A stretch of DNA of 64,000 nucleotides, taken from Treponema porcinum. Lineage in GTDB: Bacteria > Spirochaetota > Spirochaetia > Treponematales > Treponemataceae. Where the stretch lies: assembly GCF_900167145.1 (NCBI RefSeq), contig NZ_FUWG01000011.1, positions 1 through 64,000 of the forward strand, written 5' to 3'. A model generated the notes under the pieces. The model was not told the DNA's origin and ran no database searches. It saw only the letters and a program-made list of their open reading frames with translations. This document shows, piece by piece, positions 1-6,338 of the stretch. Positions within the stretch are counted from its first letter, which is position 1, and each line of letters opens with the position of its first letter. The position numbers were made by a program, and so were the translations under genes.

Positions 1-3
1 TCG

Positions 4-39
4 GTTTAAGACCAATAAAAAATTCCTACTGTTGTAGTT
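4..39 (+). CRISPR. Degenerate terminal repeat of a probable Cas12a (type V-A) CRISPR array
   Basis: A 36-base element begins GTTTAAGACC and ends CCTACTGTTGTAGTT. It has the layout of Cas12a direct repeats: a GTTTAAGAC-like 5' end, an A-rich middle, then a CTAC-TGTT-GTAG hairpin at 26-37. Compared from memory with the Francisella Cas12a repeat it agrees at about 29 of 36 positions. It differs from the usual 3' end (TTTCTAC...GTAGAT) at the bases flanking the stem, as the decayed last repeat of an array often does. Only one copy is visible because the window starts three bases upstream, so no spacer can be read. The orientation implies an array running in from the left and ending here. The cas genes are not in view. 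Confidence 0.72.
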
Positions 40-78
40 TACTTTTTTAAATCTATAGAATCCCAAACAATTTTCCTC

Positions 79-84
79 TATGAT
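79..84 (+). promoter_or_regulatory. Candidate -10 box (TATGAT) six bases before the acetyltransferase ATG
   Basis: TATGAT is followed by six bases and then the ATG at 91, so the predicted +1 falls on the start codon. No Shine-Dalgarno is visible. The -35 side (TAGAAT at 56-61, 17-bp spacer) is weak, so this is a tentative leaderless promoter. Confidence 0.35.
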
Positions 85-90
85 ATAACT

Positions 91-639
91 ATGATTTTTA
101 GAAAAGCTACAGAGTCAGATGCAAAGAGGTGTCTGGAAATTTATGATGCCATCAGTGACTGGGAGGCGGCAAACGGAAAGCAGTGCTGCTGGGAAAAAGG
201 TTTTTATCCGACTATGGAAACTGTTGAGGCGGCACTTTCTTTAGGGGAACTTTATGTTCTTGAAGATGAGAAAGCCGGGAAAACAGGTCAGATTGCCGCC
301 TGCGGAATTATAAATCACAGTCAGCCGGAGTTTTATAAACTTTTTGACTGGGCTTTTGAGGCGGCTCTTTCTGAGGTGCTGGTGCTTCATACTTTTGGCG
401 TTGATCCTGCGATGCAGAAAAAAGGCTATGGCAGCGCGTTTATGTCTTTTTATGAAAAAATGGCTTATGACACCGGATGTAAGACACTTCGCCTTGATAC
501 TGTAACATCAAATCAAAAATCTCAGGCTATGTATAAAAAACTCGGTTTCAAGACTTTGGGACAATGGGAAGGCGATCCGAACGAAGTCGGATGGTCGCTT
601 ACTTTTGTTGCTCTGGAAAAAGTTTTGCTGCCGAAGTGA
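91..639 (+). CDS. GNAT-family N-acetyltransferase
   Basis: A 182-residue protein with the GNAT fold, expected to move an acetyl group from acetyl-CoA to an amine of unknown identity. The acetyl-CoA pyrophosphate loop is visible as QKKGYGS (about residues 109-115), preceded by the strand HTFGVDPAM. The NQKSQAMYKKLGF segment near residues 143-155 is the typical C-terminal motif. The length is normal for the family. The ATG has no upstream Shine-Dalgarno but sits just after a possible -10 box. The gene stands alone between the CRISPR remnant and the STAS gene. The substrate cannot be told from sequence. Confidence 0.85.
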   Translation: MIFRKATESDAKRCLEIYDAISDWEAANGKQCCWEKGFYPTMETVEAALSLGELYVLEDEKAGKTGQIAACGIINHSQPEFYKLFDWAFEAALSEVLVLHTFGVDPAMQKKGYGSAFMSFYEKMAYDTGCKTLRLDTVTSNQKSQAMYKKLGFKTLGQWEGDPNEVGWSLTFVALEKVLLPK

Positions 640-692
640 GGAACTCTTCAGAGTCAGGCAATTAAAGGACACTAGAAAATCAGATGTCTGAC

Positions 693-722
693 TTGACAGT
701 CATGCGTTCTGAAAGTTACTAT
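693..722 (+). promoter_or_regulatory. Sigma-70-type promoter for the STAS-RelA/SpoT pair
   Basis: TTGACA (693-698) and TACTAT (717-722) are 18 bp apart. Transcription would start near 729, giving a leader of roughly 107 bases before the GTG at 837. No strong structure was recognised in the 640-836 gap apart from this. Confidence 0.5.
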
Positions 723-836
723 TAACAGATGCATAGTTTTTGTCCTCCGGGGCAGATGATTTGCTATGCTGCATTCAAGGCTAACACCGAAAAATCCTCA
801 GGTAGAATTTATTCAGTGTTTCTTTAGGGGAATATT

Positions 837-1133
837 GTGATTATAGAAAACAGAATAGAGGGATCAAAAAAGACTGTGCTGATTTCTGGCAGGCTTGATT
901 CTGTTTCTTCACCGGAACTTGAAAATCATCTGAATGAACTTTTTTCCGGTACAGAGTTGCTTGTGCTTGATTTAAAAAATCTGGAATACATTTCGTCTGC
1001 CGGTCTGCGCGTCATTCTTGGAGTTAATAAAAAAATGACAGGAAACCGGCGGTGCGTCATCATAAATGTCTGTGATGCGGTGATGGAAATTTTTGAAGTT
1101 ACTGGTTTTGCAGACATTTTGACTATTGAATGA
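837..1133 (+). CDS. STAS-domain anti-anti-sigma factor-like protein
   Basis: A 98-residue single-domain STAS protein of the SpoIIAA/RsbV type, which normally binds or releases an anti-sigma kinase depending on phosphorylation of a serine. The signature LEYISSAGLRVIL is at residues 49-61, in the place of the DSSG phospho-switch, and the rest follows the alternating beta/alpha pattern. The start is GTG, with AGGGG at 826-830 correctly placed. The gene end overlaps the region upstream of the RelA/SpoT-like gene, so the two are probably co-transcribed. The partner kinase is not adjacent; one candidate is the HATPase protein at 43115-43648. Confidence 0.85.
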   Translation: MIIENRIEGSKKTVLISGRLDSVSSPELENHLNELFSGTELLVLDLKNLEYISSAGLRVILGVNKKMTGNRRCVIINVCDAVMEIFEVTGFADILTIE

Positions 1134-1173
1134 AATTCCGGCGGAAAGCGGCGGTAATGACAGGAAAGGCAAT

Positions 1174-2232
1174 ATGAATGTAAAAGACAACTTGATTTTG
1201 GAACAGTACCGTTCTGAAAAAAGCAGATACGAACAGCTTGGAAAGGTTGTGCAGAAACGTCTTGAGGATATAGCCGCTGAATCTTCCGTGAGCGTAATGA
1301 CGGTAGGACACAGGCTTAAAGATGAAAAAAGCCTCTGCGGAAAACTTTACCGCAAGGGCGAAAAATACCGCAGTCTTGAAGATATTACTGATATTCTTGG
1401 TGCGCGGATTGTCTGCTATTTTTACGATGACGTTGACGTTCTTGGAAAGCAGGTTGAAAAATCGTTTGTTGTTGACTGGGAAAATTCCGTTGACAAGCGA
1501 AAGCAGATGCGTGCAGATTCGTTCGGGTATCTTTCCCTGCATTACATCTGTTCGCTTCCTAAAGACGCCGGTTTTCCGCAGGAACTGTGCGATGTCCGCT
1601 TTGAAATTCAGATACGCACGATAATGCAACACGTCTGGTCAGAAATAAATCACGATTTAGGCTACAAAAGCGACTTTGGAATGCCGCGCGCAGTAATCAG
1701 GCAGTTTGCGCGTCTTGCCGGAATGTTTGAGATTATCGACGAAGAATTTATGCGCGTCCGTGACGGAATGAACGCATACACAAGTCAGACAAGGAAAAAA
1801 ATTCAGGACGACAAGGCGCAGGATGTTCTTATGGACAATGTGTCTTTGCGTGAATATATGCTTTATAACAAAAAAATCCGTGCGTTCCTTGAGAGGATTG
1901 CCGGCATTGAAGGCTCTGAGATTACTGAAATCAGCCCGGAAAGTTACGTTCCGCAGCTCAAGTGGCTTAAAAAGAACACTATCGGTGATGTTCAGAGTAT
2001 GCTTTACGAAAATGAGGAACTTGCATTTGAACTTGCCCGTAAGTCACTTGCCGGCTCTGAACTTGACGTTGTGGCGTCTACCGTTGCACTGCGCTTTTTG
2101 TGTCGCGCGGAACTTCTTTCAAAAAATTACACTGAACAACAGGCGGTGGAATTCATTTTGCTTTCTGTGTCAGACAAAAAACGTGCTGAACGTCAGGCAG
2201 AAATGCTTTTCCGTCAGAAAGAAGAACTGTAG
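1174..2232 (+). CDS. RelA/SpoT-domain (p)ppGpp synthetase-like protein
   Basis: A 352-residue protein with an N-terminal RelA/SpoT nucleotidyltransferase domain (about residues 1-210), which in this family transfers pyrophosphate from ATP to GTP or GDP. Conserved pieces are YRSLEDITDILGARIVCYF, the FGYLSLHYI segment and the EIQIRTIMQHVWSEINHDLGY block. No HD hydrolase domain is present, so it is synthetase-only. The C-terminal 140 or so residues are helical and not assigned. A longer frame opens with TTG at 1126, but AGGAAAGG at 1162-1169 points to the ATG at 1174. It directly follows, and is probably transcribed with, a STAS gene, which is unusual for a small alarmone synthetase. Confidence 0.85.
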   Translation: MNVKDNLILEQYRSEKSRYEQLGKVVQKRLEDIAAESSVSVMTVGHRLKDEKSLCGKLYRKGEKYRSLEDITDILGARIVCYFYDDVDVLGKQVEKSFVVDWENSVDKRKQMRADSFGYLSLHYICSLPKDAGFPQELCDVRFEIQIRTIMQHVWSEINHDLGYKSDFGMPRAVIRQFARLAGMFEIIDEEFMRVRDGMNAYTSQTRKKIQDDKAQDVLMDNVSLREYMLYNKKIRAFLERIAGIEGSEITEISPESYVPQLKWLKKNTIGDVQSMLYENEELAFELARKSLAGSELDVVASTVALRFLCRAELLSKNYTEQQAVEFILLSVSDKKRAERQAEMLFRQKEEL

Positions 2233-2295
2233 CCGCTTTTCACTAAGCCGTCACTAATTCGTGCAGCGTAAGGTGATTTCCTTTGTTCTTCGCCG

Positions 2296-2324
2296 TTGTA
2301 TTTTCAAGGTTCTTTCTGTATAAT
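2296..2324 (+). promoter_or_regulatory. Promoter of dut operon, predicted leaderless start
   Basis: TTGTAT (2296-2301), a 17-bp spacer and a perfect TATAAT (2319-2324). Seven bases separate the -10 from the ATG at 2332, so the expected +1 is the A of the ATG. No Shine-Dalgarno precedes dut. Confidence 0.7.
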
Positions 2325-2331
2325 TGTTTCT

Positions 2332-2778
2332 ATGAATGCAATTACCATAAAATATACTGCAAAAAGCGGCGTAGTTCCGCCTTCCTATAAAACGTCCGGG
2401 GCTGCCGGTGCTGATGTATGCGCTTTTTTAGATGCGCCTGTTGTTATCGGGTGCGGCGAGCGTGCAATGATTCCTACCGGACTGTGTTTTGAAATTCCTG
2501 AAGGTTTTGAAATTCAGGTGCGTCCGCGCTCCGGACTTGCTGCAAAAAACGGCGTTACTGTTCTTAATACGCCCGGCACAATAGACAGCGACTATCGCGG
2601 CGAAGTAAAAGTCATTCTTGTTAATTTGGGGAACGAGCCTTTTACCGTAAATAACGGCGACAGAATTGCGCAACTTGTTGCAGCTCCTGTTACACAGGGC
2701 GTTTTTGTTCAGGCAGAAACGCTTTCTGACACATCGCGCGGCGAGGGCGGATTCGGTTCTACCGGGGTAACGGCTTGA
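2332..2778 (+). CDS. dut: Deoxyuridine 5'-triphosphate nucleotidohydrolase (dUTPase)
   Basis: A 148-residue trimeric-type dUTPase, which hydrolyses dUTP to dUMP and pyrophosphate to keep uracil out of DNA. All five family motifs are present: AGADVCAF (1), RPRSGLAAK (2), GTIDSDYRGEV with the catalytic Asp (3), GDRIAQLV (4), and the glycine-rich C-terminal arm RGEGGFGSTG (5). The start at 2332 gives the usual N-terminus; in-frame codons further upstream lie inside the promoter. It heads a compact operon: its stop overlaps the TTG start of lptF by four bases. Confidence 0.95.
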   Translation: MNAITIKYTAKSGVVPPSYKTSGAAGADVCAFLDAPVVIGCGERAMIPTGLCFEIPEGFEIQVRPRSGLAAKNGVTVLNTPGTIDSDYRGEVKVILVNLGNEPFTVNNGDRIAQLVAAPVTQGVFVQAETLSDTSRGEGGFGSTGVTA

Positions 2779-4112
2779 GTCTTTTAAAAAAAGCATCGTC
2801 ATTCTGCCAGAAAAAAATCATTCCGCTTGTAGAAAAAGGCATTTCTTTATGCCGTGCCGTAATGGTTTGCGTTGCAGGACTTTTCTCTCCCTTTGTCCGC
2901 CTTGTAAAAAAACTGTACGGCAGGTTTCTTAAAACCAGGATTTCAAAAGTCCTCGTTTTTATAGACGGAATACAGACAAAATATTTCAAAAAAGGACAGC
3001 TTAAAAATTATGTCCTTGTGCGCTATATCGTAAAGGAACTGCTTTTGTATTTTGTGGTTGCCTTTCTGTTTTTCTTTATGATTTTTTTCTGCAATCAAAT
3101 TCTTCTTCTTGCAGAGCAGATTCTTAAAAAACGAGTGCCGTTTGCAGATGTGTGCCGCCTTATTACTTATACTCTGCCTTCAGTAATTGCGCAGTCTGCG
3201 CCGTTTGCAACGCTCGTTGGTTTTTTGATGTGTCTTGGACGGCTTATGAGCGACAACGAAATTCTTATTATCCGCGCTTCCGGACAAAGTTATGCTATTG
3301 TAATGATTCCGGTTCTGATTTTGGGACTTGCAATTTCAATTTTTTCTTTTTTCGTGAATGACTATCTGCTTCCTGTGGGTACTATTAACTATAACAAGCT
3401 TTACCGCAAGATTATTGCGTCAAATCCCGGAATTGAAATTGAACCGAACACAATTAAGCGACTTAATGATTCTACGATTGTTATAGGCGATGTAAAAGAC
3501 GGCGTTGTGTCTGACCTTGTTTTCTTTGATCGCGGAAACGACGGAAGTCAGCGGATAATAGTTGCAGGAAAATCAACGCTCCTGAGTGCAAAAAAAGATG
3601 GCGTACTTATGCAGATGAATATGTCTGATGCAGTAGTTTCTTTTCTTGACACAAAGAACAGAAGGAATTTTGATGTGCTTGCTTCGGGTGCAACAACGCT
3701 TAATATTTTTGATTCGTCTATTTTTGGTACAAACTATGCTGCTTCTCCGCGTGAAATGACGTCATTTGACCTTGGCAGGACGATAAAAAATATGCGTTCA
3801 AAAAAATCGTACAGTCAGCGGCAACTGAACCGATATGTAATGGAATATAACAAGAAATTTTCCATGCCGTTCGGCTCGATTTTTTTTGCGTTTCTTGCGC
3901 TTCCGCTTGCATTTCTGTTCGGAAAACATAATGGTCAGACAATTGGACTTATAATCGGTCTTTTTATATGCGTGTTGTACTGGGCTATGATGATTTTGGG
4001 ACAGATTTTTTCAAGCCGGAACGGACTGAACGGTTTTATAATGATGTGGCTGCCTGATACTGTTATAGGCATTGCAGGCGTGTTGTTCTACCTTGCTTTA
4101 AAGAGAAAATGA
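2775..4112 (+). CDS. lptF: LptF/LptG-family permease (YjgP/YjgQ type), LptF-like
   Basis: A 445-residue membrane protein of the YjgP/YjgQ family. In LPS-bearing bacteria two such subunits form the transmembrane part of the LptB2FG transporter that extracts lipopolysaccharide from the inner membrane. Helices lie near residues 85-115, 120-150 and 175-205, a long periplasmic domain covers about 210-335, and three more helices end the protein. The likely start is TTG at 2775, overlapping the dut stop, with GGGG at 2764-2767. This leaves about 70 mostly basic residues before the first core helix, longer than usual. lptG follows after one base. What is transported in a treponeme is uncertain, as several lack classical LPS. 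Confidence 0.85.
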   Translation: MSLLKKASSFCQKKIIPLVEKGISLCRAVMVCVAGLFSPFVRLVKKLYGRFLKTRISKVLVFIDGIQTKYFKKGQLKNYVLVRYIVKELLLYFVVAFLFFFMIFFCNQILLLAEQILKKRVPFADVCRLITYTLPSVIAQSAPFATLVGFLMCLGRLMSDNEILIIRASGQSYAIVMIPVLILGLAISIFSFFVNDYLLPVGTINYNKLYRKIIASNPGIEIEPNTIKRLNDSTIVIGDVKDGVVSDLVFFDRGNDGSQRIIVAGKSTLLSAKKDGVLMQMNMSDAVVSFLDTKNRRNFDVLASGATTLNIFDSSIFGTNYAASPREMTSFDLGRTIKNMRSKKSYSQRQLNRYVMEYNKKFSMPFGSIFFAFLALPLAFLFGKHNGQTIGLIIGLFICVLYWAMMILGQIFSSRNGLNGFIMMWLPDTVIGIAGVLFYLALKRK

Positions 4113-4113
4113 T

Positions 4114-5190
4114 ATGAAACTTGTAAAATATCTTTTCAAGCGTTTTATTCCTATTTTTTTCGGTGCGCTCGGCTTTTTTTCGCTTGTTCTTGTGCTGGTA
4201 GACCTTCTTATGAATTTGTGGAAGTACATTCAGAACGAAGCGCCGGCGCTTCAGGTTGCATATCTTATGGCTCTTTACGTCCCGAAAACTCTCTGGTATG
4301 CAGTTCCGCTTGGAATTCTTTTTGCCGTTTCGTATACGCTTAGTGATTTGTACGCAAACAACGAGCTTACGGCGCTTTTTGCTTCCGGCGTGTCGCTTCT
4401 GCGCTTTACTATGCCGCTTCTGATTTTTTCCGTACTGATGAGTTTTGCGCTTTTTTTCTTTGAGGACAAAGTTGTCGTTCCTACATTTGCAAAAAAAACG
4501 CAGTTGCAAAATACACTTCTTCAGGAAAGCAAGTCGCTGAATAATGACAGCGTTGTCGTTCTTTCTAATTCCGGCTTTCTTGTGTACAAGGCGCAGGTTT
4601 ATGATGATTCGCAGAAGCGCCTTTACGACCTGTATCTTGTATTCCGTAATCCGGATAAGTCGCTTCAGGCAGTAATTCATTCGGACATTGCGCTGTGGAA
4701 TTCGAAAGAAAAGCGCTGGAATCTACAGAATGCAATGCAGTATACATACAGGGATAATACTCTTTTTCTTGAGGATGTACAGGACGATTTCCTTGCGCTT
4801 CTTACAGAGCCACCGGAAACGTTCCGTAATAATTCCGTTTCTGTTGAAGAAGTAAATACTCAGGATGCAAAGATTTACATTGAACATTTAAAGCGCGTAG
4901 GTCTTCCGTATAACGAGGAACTTTCTGTTTATTACAAGAAATTTGCCTTTCCGTGCATTGTGTTTATCGTCGTGTTTCTTTCAATCGGACTTTCAGGAAA
5001 ATCCCGCAAAAATGTGCTTCTTATCAGTTTGTCACTTTCTGTCTGCTCGGCGGTTTTGTTCTATGTAATGCAGATGATGACAATGCTGCTTGCAAAATTC
5101 GGCTATATATCACCGTTTATGGGAGCGTGGTTCCCGGTGTTTTTCTTTATTATCATAAGCATTGTGCTTCTGCGCTATGCAAGGACGTAA
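4114..5190 (+). CDS. lptG: LptF/LptG-family permease, LptG-like
   Basis: A 358-residue second YjgP/YjgQ-family subunit, expected to pair with the preceding LptF-like protein and an LptB ATPase encoded elsewhere. Membrane helices appear at about 10-35, 52-78 and 95-120, then a periplasmic beta-rich domain, then helices near 270-290, 300-320 and 328-352. The length is normal for LptG. The ATG lies one base after the lptF stop, with AAGAGA as a modest ribosome site. The tight spacing supports one complex made from one mRNA. Which of the pair is F and which is G is assigned only from gene order. Confidence 0.83.
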   Translation: MKLVKYLFKRFIPIFFGALGFFSLVLVLVDLLMNLWKYIQNEAPALQVAYLMALYVPKTLWYAVPLGILFAVSYTLSDLYANNELTALFASGVSLLRFTMPLLIFSVLMSFALFFFEDKVVVPTFAKKTQLQNTLLQESKSLNNDSVVVLSNSGFLVYKAQVYDDSQKRLYDLYLVFRNPDKSLQAVIHSDIALWNSKEKRWNLQNAMQYTYRDNTLFLEDVQDDFLALLTEPPETFRNNSVSVEEVNTQDAKIYIEHLKRVGLPYNEELSVYYKKFAFPCIVFIVVFLSIGLSGKSRKNVLLISLSLSVCSAVLFYVMQMMTMLLAKFGYISPFMGAWFPVFFFIIISIVLLRYART

Positions 5191-5194
5191 TTGT

Positions 5195-6328
5195 ATGAAT
5201 ATTTTTTCTCCTGGACATACTTGTAAGAATTCTAAGGCACGCTGCGGTGTTATGCATCTTCCGCACGGTGATGTCCGGACTCCTGTTTTTATGCCGGTTG
5301 GTACAAACGGTGCGGTTAAGGCTGTTTCAAAAGACGATATTGAGGAAATGGGATTTGAGATAATTCTTGCAAATACATATCACCTGTTCCTTCGTCCGGG
5401 CGCTGATTTAGTTCAGGAAGCAGGCGGACTTCATGGATTTACAAAATATAACGGAAATTTCCTTACTGATTCCGGCGGTTTTCAGGTTTTTTCCCTTTCA
5501 AAATTGCGTAAAATAACGCCGGAAGGTGCGCGTTTTCAGAGCCATATAGATGGAAGCTACCATCTTTTTACGCCGGAAAATGTTGTTCAGACGCAGGTAA
5601 AATTCAATTCGGACATACAGATGCAGCTTGACGTATGCTCTGGATTTGGCGTAGACAGGAAAGAAGCAGTTTCTGCGCTTGAAATTACGACGGACTGGGC
5701 AAAGCGCGCAATTAAAGAATGGCAGAAGGAGCGCGAAGCCGGCTACAAAGGGTATCTGTTCCCGATTGTACAGGGAAACTTTTTTGAAGATTTGCGCCGT
5801 CAGAGTGCTGAATTTGTTGCAGGTCTTGATTCTGCAGGAATTGCCATCGGCGGACTTAGCGTTGGTGAACCGGCTGACGAGTTCGTTCATTTTATGAATT
5901 ATACAAATCAGTTCCTGCCGGAAGAAAAAATAAAATACGTTATGGGAATTGGCACGCCGGAGTATATTCTTGAGGCTGTTGCTGCCGGAATTGATATGTT
6001 CGACTGCGTTCTTCCTACACGCAATGCGCGTAACGGCTCGTATTTTACTCATGACGGTATGCTTTCCATAAAGCAGGAACGTTTTACGCACGATTTTTCT
6101 CCGCTGGACAGGGAGTGTAACTGCAAGGTGTGCCGTACGTATTCACGCGCATATCTCCGTCATCTTTTCAAGGAGCAGGAAATCTTAAGTTCTATGCTTG
6201 CAAGCTATCATAATTTGTATTTCCTGAACAATATGATGAAGGAAATCCGTGCGGCAATTGAAAATGATACGTTTGAAACATACAAAAAATCGTTCCTGGA
6301 GCGTTTCAGGGCAGGGAACATTCAGTAG
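5195..6328 (+). CDS. tgt: tRNA-guanine transglycosylase
   Basis: A 377-residue enzyme that exchanges guanine-34 of GUN-anticodon tRNAs for preQ1, leading to queuosine. Visible family marks are DSGGFQVFSL with the catalytic-pocket Asp near residue 92, GGLSVGEP, the second active-site Asp in MFDCVLPTRNARNG, and the zinc site CNCKVCRTYSRAYLRHL. The ATG at 5195 is preceded by AAGGA at 5180-5184 inside the lptG end, and it gives the expected N-terminus; an in-frame upstream ATG at 5162 would overlap lptG by 29 bases. It is part of the dut-lptFG-tgt operon. Confidence 0.95.
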   Translation: MNIFSPGHTCKNSKARCGVMHLPHGDVRTPVFMPVGTNGAVKAVSKDDIEEMGFEIILANTYHLFLRPGADLVQEAGGLHGFTKYNGNFLTDSGGFQVFSLSKLRKITPEGARFQSHIDGSYHLFTPENVVQTQVKFNSDIQMQLDVCSGFGVDRKEAVSALEITTDWAKRAIKEWQKEREAGYKGYLFPIVQGNFFEDLRRQSAEFVAGLDSAGIAIGGLSVGEPADEFVHFMNYTNQFLPEEKIKYVMGIGTPEYILEAVAAGIDMFDCVLPTRNARNGSYFTHDGMLSIKQERFTHDFSPLDRECNCKVCRTYSRAYLRHLFKEQEILSSMLASYHNLYFLNNMMKEIRAAIENDTFETYKKSFLERFRAGNIQ

Positions 6329-6338
6329 GAGTGGAAAC

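Noticed and set aside
41-78. Further CRISPR repeats or spacers right of the first repeat
   Set aside because: No second copy of the hairpin or the GTTTAAGAC start is present; the array appears to end at about position 39.
1126-1173. TTG start for the RelA/SpoT-like gene
   Set aside because: Adds 16 polar residues, overlaps the STAS gene, and would leave AGGAAAGG (1162-1169) unused.
4063-4680. 205-residue minus-strand frame over lptF/lptG
   Set aside because: Antisense shadow: lysine/arginine-rich composition with no domain, opposite well-supported genes.
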